Source: an uncultured Mycobacterium sp.
GTDB taxonomy: Bacteria; Actinomycetota; Actinomycetes; Mycobacteriales; Mycobacteriaceae
Assembly: GCA_900078375.1 (NCBI GenBank)
Contig: FLQS01000001.1
Span: 215,319-279,318 of the forward strand
DNA: 64,000 bases
Direction of reading: 5' to 3'
Below are positions 51,293-59,419 of the stretch, piece after piece. The translations under genes and the position numbers were made by a program. The first letter of the stretch is position 1. Every line of letters begins with the position of its first letter. Below the pieces are notes generated by a model, which was not told the DNA's origin, did no database searches, and saw only the letters and a program-made list of their open reading frames with translations.

Positions 51293-52533
51293 CCGCCGGC
51301 CTGGAGCGCCCCAAGCCCATCAGGTTCACCGACCTGGCCAACCCGGTGTTCCCCCAGGCGGCCCGGCCGATGCGCGAGGCGCTCGCAGGCTACGGGTCGA
51401 TCTTGCAACTGACCTCAGAAGCGTTGCTGGCCACGGCAAGCGAGCGCACCGGGCTCGACCGCTGGGGAGACGACAGTTTCCGCGAACGTCTCGACGTGCT
51501 GACCGGATCGCTGCGGGAGGAGACCGGGCTGTCCGACGTCGGCATCGCCGTGGTCTTCGAACAACTGGTCGGCAACCTGGTCAACCGGCTTCGCTTCGAG
51601 GCACTCGTCGCCGAGCATCCCGAGATCGAGGACGTCGAAATCAAGCGGCCGATCATCATCTGCGGCCTGCCCCGCACCGGTACCACTCACCTGCACAACC
51701 TGATCGCCGCCGACCCGAACCTGCGTTATCTGCCGTACTGGGAGAGCCTGGAGCCGTTCCCCGCCCCCGGCGAAGACGATTCTGCGCGACGCGATCGATG
51801 TTCTACCGGGCTGGAGTTGGTCGACACCACGATGCCCGACTTCAAGCGGATGCACGATATGACCGTCGACCATGCGCACGAGGAAATCCAGCTGCTGGCC
51901 AACGACATCTCCGGCATGCTCTTTGAAACCACCTATCACATACCGACATTCGCCGAGCACTACAAGTCTCATGACCAGGGTCCGTCATACGCCCACCTCA
52001 AGCGACAACTGCAGGCCATGCAATGGCTGCGGGGCGGAACTCGCTGGGTGCTGAAGTCCCCGCAGCACCTCGAACAGTTCCCCACCCTGTACGCCACCTT
52101 CCCGGACGCGACATTCATTGTGACGCATCGTGATCCCGTCGAGGTGACGCGCTCGATGCTCACAATGATCGTCTATGCGTCCCGAATGGCTTGCGCGCAG
52201 CCAGATCCCGCCAAAATCGCGCGATCGTGGTTCGACCGGGCCGACGACCTGTTCAGCGGATGCCTTCACGACCGCGACGTGCTTCCGGCCGACCAGTCGA
52301 TCGATGTGCGCTTCACCGACTTCATGGCCGACGAACAGGGCACGCTGTCGGCGATCTACGAGCTGGCCGATCAGCCCTACGGCGACGACGTGCGCACCGC
52401 GATGGCCGACTTCATCGCCGCGCACCCACGCGGACGCCACGGCGAGGTGATCTACGACCTCGCCGACGTGGGACTCGACGCGGGCGAAGTATCGGAGCGG
52501 CTGGGCGCCTATCGGGACCGCTTCATCGGCTGA
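51289..52533 (+). CDS. PAPS-dependent sulfotransferase family protein
   Basis: A 414-residue protein from ATG 51289. The 5'-phosphosulfate-binding loop is IIICGLPRTGTTHLHNLIAAD, and the 3'-phosphate segment is IVTHRDPVEVTRSMLTMIVYASR. WVLKSPQHLEQFPTLYATFPDA also fits the sulfotransferase_3 type. It probably sulfates a glycolipid, sterol or small molecule. It is translationally coupled to the DUF1214 gene, so the pair may act on one substrate. Its end overlaps the convergent mug gene by 11 bp. Confidence 0.9.
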   Translation: MTAGLERPKPIRFTDLANPVFPQAARPMREALAGYGSILQLTSEALLATASERTGLDRWGDDSFRERLDVLTGSLREETGLSDVGIAVVFEQLVGNLVNRLRFEALVAEHPEIEDVEIKRPIIICGLPRTGTTHLHNLIAADPNLRYLPYWESLEPFPAPGEDDSARRDRCSTGLELVDTTMPDFKRMHDMTVDHAHEEIQLLANDISGMLFETTYHIPTFAEHYKSHDQGPSYAHLKRQLQAMQWLRGGTRWVLKSPQHLEQFPTLYATFPDATFIVTHRDPVEVTRSMLTMIVYASRMACAQPDPAKIARSWFDRADDLFSGCLHDRDVLPADQSIDVRFTDFMADEQGTLSAIYELADQPYGDDVRTAMADFIAAHPRGRHGEVIYDLADVGLDAGEVSERLGAYRDRFIG

Positions 52534-53044
52534 ACGCTCGTAGCTCGGTGTACGCCTCGACCAGCGCTGCGAGGGGGAACCGCCGATTGCGGCCGCTCGG
52601 GTTGGGCAGCACCCACACCGTGGCACCAGCCAGGGTGTCGCGTTGTAGCCCCCAGTCCACGTTGTTCGTTCCGAGTACCACTGAAATGGCCGGCTTGCCC
52701 AGGAAGGCCAGCACACGTGGGCAGAACACCCGCATCTTGGTCTCGAATGACGACAGTGCGTGCTGGATCTCGAGAGCTGACACCTCGCGTGCCTCCGAGG
52801 TCGGCCTTGTCACGACCGCAGTGATGCCGCAACCGTATTCCAGCAGGCGGCGTTCCTCGGAGGGCGCCAACTGCCGATCGGTGAAGCCGGCGAGATGGAT
52901 CGCAGTCCAGAACCGGTTGGTGGGGCTGGAGAAGTTGTGTCCGTCGGCGTGTGCGGTCAGCGCCGGGTTGATGCCGCAGAAGACGACGTTCAAGCCGCTG
53001 GCCAGGATGTCTGGCTGATAGGTCCGCTCCGGTGGCGTTGTCAT
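52523..53044 (-). CDS. mug: G/U mismatch-specific uracil-DNA glycosylase
   Basis: A 173-residue protein from ATG 53044. The Mug motifs are LNVVFCGINPALTAHADGHNF (motif 1, with Asn as general base) and WVLPNPSGRNRRF (motif 2). SPTNRFWTAIHLAGF fits the first helix. It removes uracil or ethenocytosine from mispairs in base-excision repair. It lies downstream of the Mrr-like nuclease gene on the same strand (7 bp gap) and is probably co-transcribed, an interesting pairing. Confidence 0.9.
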   Translation of the reverse strand: MTTPPERTYQPDILASGLNVVFCGINPALTAHADGHNFSSPTNRFWTAIHLAGFTDRQLAPSEERRLLEYGCGITAVVTRPTSEAREVSALEIQHALSSFETKMRVFCPRVLAFLGKPAISVVLGTNNVDWGLQRDTLAGATVWVLPNPSGRNRRFPLAALVEAYTELRAFSR

Positions 53045-53051
53045 TGGGGGT

Positions 53052-53627
53052 TCAGCCTCTCGAGCGGGACAGCCGCGCCAGCCGCGTGCGATCGACCAGC
53101 ACACAGCCGTGCACATCGGCCAGCTGTGCGGCGGCCCGTGTGTAGCGGTGGTTGGACACCACCATCGTCGCGCCGCAGTGGTGGACGGCCGCGCCGGCCA
53201 CCACCTGCTGGATGGCGGCGCCGTTGACCACACGGCTTTGCCGCTTACACTGCACCGCGGTGCGAATACCGTTCTTGGTAGCGATCAGATCGACGCCGAA
53301 ATCGCCAGTCGCCCTTGTCAGCTCAACGGTGTAGCCGACACCCCGCAGGACGGCCGCGACGTAGCGCTCGAATTCCACACCGGTCATGGCGTCCACCGCG
53401 GCCTGTCCGGAGGCGCGGTAAAGCGCGTCGCGCCTGACCTTTCGGCGATAGCCGAGCCAGGCCAGCAGTGCCCGCCATGCGCAGACCACCACGGCCAGCA
53501 CACTGACCGCGGCCAGCGCCCACACGGCCGTGTTGAGCTGGCCGATCAACGTCAACAACGCTGTCGTGACAACCCACAACCCCAGCCATTGCAGTGCCGT
53601 CCTGACTGCGGCTGCGTCCTCGCGCAC
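53052..53627 (-). CDS. Membrane-anchored Mrr-like restriction endonuclease domain protein
   Basis: A 191-residue protein from GTG 53627. Two membrane helices (about 11-31 and 33-55) and a basic linker (YRRKVRRD) precede an Mrr-type nuclease domain at about 79-175: GVEFERYVAAVLRGVGYTVELT (Glu85), TGDFGVDLIATKNG (Asp113) and AVQCKRQSR (Gln126, Lys128), the E-D-QxK site. It may cut foreign or modified DNA, or serve in repair. No methylase is adjacent. It is followed 7 bp later by mug. Confidence 0.85.
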   Translation of the reverse strand: MREDAAAVRTALQWLGLWVVTTALLTLIGQLNTAVWALAAVSVLAVVVCAWRALLAWLGYRRKVRRDALYRASGQAAVDAMTGVEFERYVAAVLRGVGYTVELTRATGDFGVDLIATKNGIRTAVQCKRQSRVVNGAAIQQVVAGAAVHHCGATMVVSNHRYTRAAAQLADVHGCVLVDRTRLARLSRSRG

Positions 53628-53738
53628 GGCGCCACCGTAGCCGCGCGCGCTGACAGGCAACCCGACAACCAGGCACAGCGGCCAAATCGTGACCCGTTCG
53701 CATCGAGTTTGGCGCAACGGCGGCAATACAGTGCTCAG

Positions 53739-54701
53739 ATGCTCGCGATTCTCCGCTTCAATTTCGCCTCGCCCGGAGGCGAACCCGGCACGCAGGGTGA
53801 ATTGCTGTCCGCCGCACTGGAGTTGGCACAGTTCGGGGACCGGCACGGGATCACCGCGGTCAGTGTCGACGAGCACCATGCCACCGGGCACGGCTGGAGC
53901 TGCAACCCGGTGATGATCGCGGGCATGTTCCTGGCCCGCACGGCCAACATCTTCGCGAGCATCGACTGTGCGCTGGGGCCGTTGTGGAATCCGGTCCGGA
54001 TGGCCGAAGACATCGCGCTGATCGACGCGATGAGCCGGGGACGCCTGCACACCACCGTCGGACTGGGCTACCGGGAGGTGGAGTACGAAGCCCTCGGGGT
54101 GGATTTCCGCCGCCGCGGCGAACTGATGGATCAACTGCTGGAAACGATGCTGGCGTCCTGGACCGAGGACTCGAAGGTGGTGTCGGGCACGTGGACCAAA
54201 CCGCATCCACCGCTCTATCTCGGCGGCGGGGTGCGGGCCACTGTCCGTCGGGCCGTGCGGTTCGGCCTGCCCTTGAGCCTGCCCGACCATCGCCCTGACC
54301 TGGCGGAGTACTACACCGAGCTGTGCCGTGAAGCGGGCCAACGACCGTTCGTGCTCATGCCGCCTGCGGTGAACCGCGGGATGATCTACCTGCACGAAGA
54401 CCCCGAGCGGGCCTGGGCCGAGCTCGGTGAGCACATTCTGTGGGAGGCAGTCACCTACGGACGGTGGTCGGACGACCCGTCGCGCTCGCTGATGCATCTG
54501 CCCGGTGTGCAGACCCTGGCCGAAGTGCAGGCCTCCGGTAGGTACCGATTCCTGACTCCCGACCAGTTGATCGACGAGGTGCGGGCGTCGGCAAACTACG
54601 GCCCGATCGTCATGCATCCCCTGGTCGGAGGCATGCCGGTGGACGAGGCCTGGAAGTCGGTAACTCTACTTACGGACGAGGTCCTGCCCGCCCTGCGTTA
54701 G
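53739..54701 (+). CDS. LLM class (F420/FMN) flavin-dependent oxidoreductase
   Basis: A 320-residue TIM-barrel protein of the luciferase-like family, starting at ATG 53739. Typical segments are AALELAQFGDRHGITAVSVDEHHATGH, IFASIDCALGPLWNPVRMAEDIALIDAMSRGRLHTTVGLGY and PPLYLGGGVRATVRRAVRFGLPLSL. In mycobacteria many such enzymes use F420. The substrate is unknown. It diverges from the Mrr-like gene across 111 bp. Confidence 0.9.
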   Translation: MLAILRFNFASPGGEPGTQGELLSAALELAQFGDRHGITAVSVDEHHATGHGWSCNPVMIAGMFLARTANIFASIDCALGPLWNPVRMAEDIALIDAMSRGRLHTTVGLGYREVEYEALGVDFRRRGELMDQLLETMLASWTEDSKVVSGTWTKPHPPLYLGGGVRATVRRAVRFGLPLSLPDHRPDLAEYYTELCREAGQRPFVLMPPAVNRGMIYLHEDPERAWAELGEHILWEAVTYGRWSDDPSRSLMHLPGVQTLAEVQASGRYRFLTPDQLIDEVRASANYGPIVMHPLVGGMPVDEAWKSVTLLTDEVLPALR

Positions 54702-54859
54702 CCACTATGGCGGTCGAGGTTGCCCGAATTGGGTGATCGGTCCGAAAACTGGTTCTTAACAGAGTTTTAGCCACAGCTCCCGGTCACCTTAGATTTGCCG
54801 CATAGCGTACGAGTCAGGTTGAGGCAGCCGACAGGCCGCCACACACGCAACAGGACCGA

Positions 54860-55303
54860 ATGGAGCAGCCCATGACGAGCTTCACGTCGCGGTACGGAAA
54901 CCCCACCGTCGATTACAAGGGCGCCCATATTCGAGCACACTCCCGCCACGTGGCCACCGTCCTCGCGGTCAGCGGACGCATCGATTCCGCCAACCTCGAC
55001 CAGGTCGCCGAGTACGCGAAGAAGCTGGTCCTCGCTGATAAGCCGTTCGTTCTGGACCTGTCCGGTGTCAGCTCGTTCACCCCGCAGTCGATTCGTTTGC
55101 TGTGCGACGTCGACGACATCTGCAACTCCGTGGGTGTGGAGTGGGCCGTGGTGGCCAGTGACGCGGTGAACCGGCGCCTTCGCCGGGACAGTGACGTCGT
55201 GTTCCCGGTCGCCGGTTCGGTGGCCGAGGCCGAGCACGAGTTCGACGACGCGATTCTCAATCGCCGCCGGTTCCTGCTGCCGCTGCTGAGCAAGACCGCT
55301 TAA
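54860..55303 (+). CDS. STAS-domain protein
   Basis: A 147-residue protein (ATG 54860; ATG 54872 possible). A STAS fold is seen at residues 24-130: VATVLAVSGRIDSANLDQVAEYAKKLVLADKPFVLDLSGVSSFTPQSIRLLC. The phospho-accepting Ser of true anti-sigma antagonists is in the same region (SSFTPQS), but the usual Asp-Ser order is altered, so it may not be phosphorylated. Such proteins can tune alternative sigma factors. It stands alone with a 158-bp leader. Confidence 0.8.
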   Translation: MEQPMTSFTSRYGNPTVDYKGAHIRAHSRHVATVLAVSGRIDSANLDQVAEYAKKLVLADKPFVLDLSGVSSFTPQSIRLLCDVDDICNSVGVEWAVVASDAVNRRLRRDSDVVFPVAGSVAEAEHEFDDAILNRRRFLLPLLSKTA

Positions 55304-55353
55304 CCGACTTGACGGTTAGGCCGGCTAGGCATCGCCGGGTTACCCTCGTTGAC

Positions 55354-55947
55354 GTGGGTCAAATAACGAACGTGATCGTTGGCGGTGCGTTGGCCGTGGC
55401 AGTCTGTGCAGCCAGCGTGGGCGTCGCGGCCGCTGATCCCACCACTACCCCCGCGCCCGCACCTGCCCCGACGACGTCCGACGCACCGACGGGGCCTGCC
55501 CCCGGACCGACGTCGTCGACCGCTTCACCCACACCAACGCCGTCGTCCGGGGCGCCCTCGTCCCCCGCGCCGACCCCGGCTCCGGCGGGTGGGCCCAAGA
55601 GCTCGATGGACTCCGACGGCACCTACAAGGTCGGCGTCGACATCGTGCCGGGTACCTATGCCACCGCCGGGCCGGTCGAGGGTGGCGCCTGTTACTGGAA
55701 GCGGGTCGGCGGACCCGACGGCCAGACCAACCTGGACAACGGGATTACCAAGAAGCCGCAGATCCAGCAGATCGATCCCGGTGACGCCACGTTCAAGACC
55801 GACGGTTGCCAGCCGTGGACGCTGACCGACGCCCAACCCCCCGCTGCCCCCGGACCGTTGATGTCACAACTTCAGCTGCGCCACTACCTCGATCAGCTCA
55901 ACGGGATGTCCGGGGCATCCGGCAACGGGCAGCTGCCGCCGTACTGA
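55354..55947 (+). CDS. Secreted Pro/Thr-rich protein with C-terminal cysteine domain
   Basis: About 197 residues from GTG 55354; TTG 55309 would add a basic leader and is possible. A signal peptide ends near VGVAAADP, then a 55-residue Pro/Ala/Ser/Thr linker (PAPAPAPTTSDAPTGPAPGP), then a small domain with DGTYKVGVDIVPGTYATAGP and CYWKRVGG and DGCQPWTL. The domain words (DGTYxVGxDIxPGTY) occur repeatedly in secreted mycobacterial and actinomycete proteins. Function is unknown, probably extracellular or wall-associated. Confidence 0.8.
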   Translation: MGQITNVIVGGALAVAVCAASVGVAAADPTTTPAPAPAPTTSDAPTGPAPGPTSSTASPTPTPSSGAPSSPAPTPAPAGGPKSSMDSDGTYKVGVDIVPGTYATAGPVEGGACYWKRVGGPDGQTNLDNGITKKPQIQQIDPGDATFKTDGCQPWTLTDAQPPAAPGPLMSQLQLRHYLDQLNGMSGASGNGQLPPY

Positions 55948-55966
55948 GCTACGTGGCGCCTACGCC

Positions 55967-57076
55967 TCAATGCAGCACGCGTGAGGTGACCAGGACCAGG
56001 CCCAGCGACACCACCGCCACCACGACCAGCCCGATGACGGCCACCACCAGCGGTCGCCACCCGGTGCGAGCCAGCTCGCGGAAGTTGGTGTTGAGTCCGA
56101 CGCCGGCGAAGGTCAGCAGAAACGCCCACTTCGAGACATTGCCCAGGTTGGCGACCTGACCCTTGGACAGCAGGTGGGCCGTGGCGAGTGCCGACACCGC
56201 CAGGAAGCCCAGCACGAACTTGGGGAACTTCTCCCAGACGAACTTCGCCTTGGCCCCGAATCCGGGTGCGATCTGATCGGCTTCGCCCTTCGACGCCCAG
56301 TACAGCGCGAAGCCCAGCACCACGAACCCGATCAACGCGTTGCGGACGGACTTCACCAACACCGCGAGCTTGCCGGCCTCGTCGGAGAACAGATACCCGG
56401 TCGCGGTGGTTTCGGCGGTGTTGTCCACGGCCAGACCGGCCCACAACCCGAACTCGTGGTCGGACAGGCCCAGCGCGTGGCCCAGCACGGGCAGTGTGAA
56501 CAGGGCGACGGCACCCAGCGCCAAGATCGCGGCGATCGCGTAGCTGACATCGGAGTTGCGGGCCCGGATCGCGCCCTTGGACGCGACGATGGCCGACACC
56601 CCGCAGATCGAGGTGCCGATGGCCAGCAGTGAGCCCAACTTGCCGGACAGGCCGAAGAACTTGGCGGCCAGCAGGATGATGCCGCCCGCGATGGTCATGT
56701 CCAGCAGGATCTGCACCAGCGAGATTCCGCCCAGCTTGACGATGTCGCCGAGGACGAAGCGGGCGCCCAGTGCCACGATGCCGATCTTCAACCAGAACTC
56801 ATAGGTCGCAACGCCAGGCTTGAAGATCCGGTGCACACCGATGGTGTTGGTGATCAGCAGGCCGATCACGATGGCCCACAACACATATTCGATATCGGGA
56901 ACCGTCCAGTGTTCCTTCTTGGCAAGCGCATTCCACCAAATCTGGGAGTACTTGCCCAGCAACCCGATCGCGATCAGCAGCAGCACGCCGGGCACGTAGT
57001 CCAGCAGGTTGCGGCTGGTGAAGATCGGCTGTTCTTCGTCGGTCTGTACGACGTCGGTTGTGCTCACGCGCGTCAC
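55967..57076 (-). CDS. YeiH-type putative sulfate/sulfite exporter family membrane protein
   Basis: A 369-residue protein with about ten helices, read from GTG 57076, whose GTGA overlaps the stop of a 46-aa peptide gene. Motifs: [56 protein letters not shown] and [36 protein letters not shown]. These are typical of the UPF0324 (YeiH) family, annotated as putative sulfate exporters without much direct evidence. The gene and the peptide must be made together. Confidence 0.88.
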   Translation of the reverse strand: MTRVSTTDVVQTDEEQPIFTSRNLLDYVPGVLLLIAIGLLGKYSQIWWNALAKKEHWTVPDIEYVLWAIVIGLLITNTIGVHRIFKPGVATYEFWLKIGIVALGARFVLGDIVKLGGISLVQILLDMTIAGGIILLAAKFFGLSGKLGSLLAIGTSICGVSAIVASKGAIRARNSDVSYAIAAILALGAVALFTLPVLGHALGLSDHEFGLWAGLAVDNTAETTATGYLFSDEAGKLAVLVKSVRNALIGFVVLGFALYWASKGEADQIAPGFGAKAKFVWEKFPKFVLGFLAVSALATAHLLSKGQVANLGNVSKWAFLLTFAGVGLNTNFRELARTGWRPLVVAVIGLVVVAVVSLGLVLVTSRVLH

Positions 57077-57213
57077 CACGGAATCTTGGGGAGGACGTTG
57101 GCGACGGCGAGGACGACGAAGACGCCCGCCACGATGGTTGCCCACCAATCGACGCCAATGCTGAAACGGTCCTGGCTGGTATCTCCCCCGCCGGGCTCTC
57201 TGGATTCGGCCAC
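57073..57213 (-). CDS. 46-aa single-pass membrane peptide coupled to the YeiH-type exporter
   Basis: A 46-residue protein from GTG 57213 with the excellent ribosome site GGGGGAGG. Residues 1-24 are polar ([15 protein letters not shown]), and a single helix ([20 protein letters not shown]) occupies residues 25-44. It ends KIPW. Its stop overlaps the exporter start as GTGA, so it should be translated first and coupled. It is likely an accessory or assembly subunit of the exporter. Confidence 0.75.
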   Translation of the reverse strand: MAESREPGGGDTSQDRFSIGVDWWATIVAGVFVVLAVANVLPKIPW

Positions 57214-57311
57214 GGTTACCTCCCCCGCTCGCGTGCGCATGTACGTCGCCGATGTTGGCGATTGCGCGTGGGCCTGACCAGCAATGCGCTCGCGATGATT
57301 CGAGGTGGCGG

Positions 57312-58106
57312 CTACTTGGCGGTGGTCGGCGTCGCGGGCAGTGGCGACGGGCAAGAATCGTGATCCTGCAGCTCCTCACCGCCGGCTCCGGTGTCGGCGT
57401 CGGCACGATCGGCCAGGACGACGAAGCCGGGCCGCCCCGCAGGGTCGGCGGCGCCGACGACCACCAGCGTGTGCGATCCCATGTCGGAACGCGCGCCCTC
57501 GAGACCGTCGGCAAGCAGGACGAACGGGTTGGCGTCCAGATCGGCGCCGCCGACCGCCATCGCCCAGTAGCTGTGGCCGACCAGCGGGACCGGAAGCGGT
57601 GCCCACGTCGGTCCGATCGCGCCGGCCGCCGAATGAAGCGCCTCGTGGACGTCGGCGCGCAGACAGTCGATGTGGATGTGCAGCTGATTCTGGGTGCGCG
57701 CCATCGCCGAGTTGATCGCCAGGCTCATCCAGTCCCGCGCGATCGTTCCGCCGGCTTTCTGTTCGACGAACGACCGGGCCTGCCACGCCGCGCCGAAATA
57801 GTTCGTCGCACCGGGGTCCAGCAGCTGGGGGCTCTCTATCCCGGCGATGCGCGCGGTGGGGATCAGCAGGTACTGCCGGTCGCCCACGATGTCTTTGAGC
57901 ACCCCGTAGCCGTGGGCTTCACCGCCGCTGAGATCGAGACGGGAACACGGCGCGGGGTCGTGCTGCTGCTGCTCGTCGACGACGCACTGGTCGTGGACGA
58001 TCGTCCATAACGCGTTCGGGTCGGCGTGGGCGGCGGCCGAGCCGAACAGACACAGCGCCAATGCCGCGGCCAGCGGCGCGCTGCTGCGCAGGTGTCGCAC
58101 GGCCAC
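57312..58106 (-). CDS. cdh: CDP-diacylglycerol pyrophosphatase
   Basis: A 264-residue exported protein (GTG 58106). A signal peptide ends near AAAHADP. The Cdh fold with HIT-like histidines shows in [41 protein letters not shown] and [18 protein letters not shown] are typical of the family. It cleaves CDP-diacylglycerol to phosphatidate and CMP in phospholipid turnover (Rv2289 in Mycobacterium tuberculosis). It is divergent from the ModE-type regulator. Confidence 0.92.
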   Translation of the reverse strand: MAVRHLRSSAPLAAALALCLFGSAAAHADPNALWTIVHDQCVVDEQQQHDPAPCSRLDLSGGEAHGYGVLKDIVGDRQYLLIPTARIAGIESPQLLDPGATNYFGAAWQARSFVEQKAGGTIARDWMSLAINSAMARTQNQLHIHIDCLRADVHEALHSAAGAIGPTWAPLPVPLVGHSYWAMAVGGADLDANPFVLLADGLEGARSDMGSHTLVVVGAADPAGRPGFVVLADRADADTGAGGEELQDHDSCPSPLPATPTTAK

Positions 58107-58205
58107 ACCCTACGGCCGGGGTGCGCACTACCTCGTCTAAGCCCGATGAAGCCGCATCTGCGGATAGAAGCGTAGGTATTGGCCGCAACTGCGGATCTGA
58201 TCGGT

Positions 58206-58211
58206 TACTAT
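58206..58211 (+). promoter_or_regulatory. Possible -10 element of a leaderless HTH-TOBE/modA transcript
   Basis: TACTAT at 58206-58211 ends six bases before the GTG at 58218. No ribosome site is visible, so transcription probably starts at the GTG. Confidence 0.4.
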
Positions 58212-58217
58212 TCGCCC

Positions 58218-58622
58218 GTGCCAATGCTGCGGGTTCGGGAAGCTGCCGAGTTGCTCGGCGTCAGCGACGACACGATCCGGCGGTGGATCGAGGACGGCGA
58301 CCTTCCCACGGACAGTGACCAATCCGGCCGCAAGACTGTCGACGGCGCCGCGCTCGCCGCCTATTCCAGCAAGAACGCCGCCGCGGCTCCGAAAGACCCG
58401 TTGTCCGTGGCCAGTTCCGCGCGCAACCGGTTCGCCGGGCTGGTCACCAGGGTGGTCGCCGACACCGTGATGGCCCAGGTGGAGATGCAGTGCGGTCCGT
58501 TCACCGTCGTCTCGCTGATGAGCACTGACGCGGTACGGGAACTGAACCTCGAACCGGGAAGTGTCGCGGTGGCCGTCGTCAAGGCCACCACTGTCATCGT
58601 CGAAACGTCAGGTGAATCGTGA
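58218..58622 (+). CDS. Molybdate-responsive HTH-TOBE (ModE-like) regulator
   Basis: A 134-residue protein from GTG 58218. The first 45 residues are a MerR/excisionase-type helix-turn-helix (LRVREAAELLGVSDDTIRRWIEDGDLP). The rest is a TOBE/Mop domain (RNRFAGLVTRVVADTVMAQVEMQCGPFTVVSLMSTDAVRELNLEPGSVAVAVVKATTVIVE) that binds molybdate or tungstate. It probably senses oxyanion and controls modA. Its stop overlaps the modA GTG (GTGA). Confidence 0.88.
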   Translation: MPMLRVREAAELLGVSDDTIRRWIEDGDLPTDSDQSGRKTVDGAALAAYSSKNAAAAPKDPLSVASSARNRFAGLVTRVVADTVMAQVEMQCGPFTVVSLMSTDAVRELNLEPGSVAVAVVKATTVIVETSGES

Positions 58623-59398
58623 TCAGGAGGCTGATGCCGGCGCTGGCTGCCGGTCTGCTGATCGCCGCGAGCGCGGGCTGTGGTTCCTCATCGCAACCGT
58701 CGTCGACGACGACGTCGCCGGGCCAGCAGAAGATCATGGTGTTCGCCGCCGCGTCGTTGAAGAAGACTTTCACTGAGATTGGCGATCAGTTCACTAAAGA
58801 CAATCCCGGTGCGTCGGTGGAGTTCTCGTTCGCGGGCTCCTCGGATCTGGTGACGCAGCTGACCCAGGGTGCCCGCGCTGACGTCTTCGCCTCCGCCGAC
58901 ACCAAGAATATGGACAAGGCGGCCCAGGCCGGTCTGGTGGCGGGCGCGCCGGTGAACTTCGCCTCCAATACGCTCACTATCGCCGTCGCGCCCGGAAACC
59001 CCAAGGGCATCAGCATGTTTGATGATCTGACGAAACCGGGCCTCAACGTCGTGGTGTGCGCCCCGCAGGTGCCGTGCGGATCGGCCACCCAGACCGTGGA
59101 GACCAAGACCGGGGTGAAGCTGACTCCGGTGAGTGAGGAGTCTTCGGTCACCGACGTGTTGAATAAGGTGACCAGCGGCCAGGCCGACGCCGGCCTGATC
59201 TATGTCACCGACGCCGCGGGCGCCGGTGACAGGGTCAGCGCGGTGTCCTTCCCCGAGGCAGCCGACGCGGTAAACACCTACCCGATCGCCACCCTCAAGC
59301 AAGCCGGGAATTCAAGCTTGGCAAGCAAATTCGTCGACTTGGTGACCGGCCCGGCGGGTCAGCAGATCCTGACGAAAGCCGGTTTCGGCAAACCCTGA
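58619..59398 (+). CDS. modA: Molybdate ABC transporter substrate-binding lipoprotein
   Basis: A 259-residue lipoprotein from GTG 58619; the lipobox is ASAGC with Cys21. Periplasmic-binding fold motifs are MVFAAASLKKTFTEIGDQF, VEFSFAGSSDLVTQL and VVCAPQVPCGSATQTV, as in ModA. It delivers molybdate to ModBC. Those genes are not downstream: the next gene, 21 bp on, encodes a phosphodiesterase. So modA and its regulator work with a permease encoded elsewhere, or the locus has lost modBC. Confidence 0.92.
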   Translation: MIRRLMPALAAGLLIAASAGCGSSSQPSSTTTSPGQQKIMVFAAASLKKTFTEIGDQFTKDNPGASVEFSFAGSSDLVTQLTQGARADVFASADTKNMDKAAQAGLVAGAPVNFASNTLTIAVAPGNPKGISMFDDLTKPGLNVVVCAPQVPCGSATQTVETKTGVKLTPVSEESSVTDVLNKVTSGQADAGLIYVTDAAGAGDRVSAVSFPEAADAVNTYPIATLKQAGNSSLASKFVDLVTGPAGQQILTKAGFGKP

Positions 59399-59419
59399 TT
59401 CTGTGGCAGGCTCGAAGCC

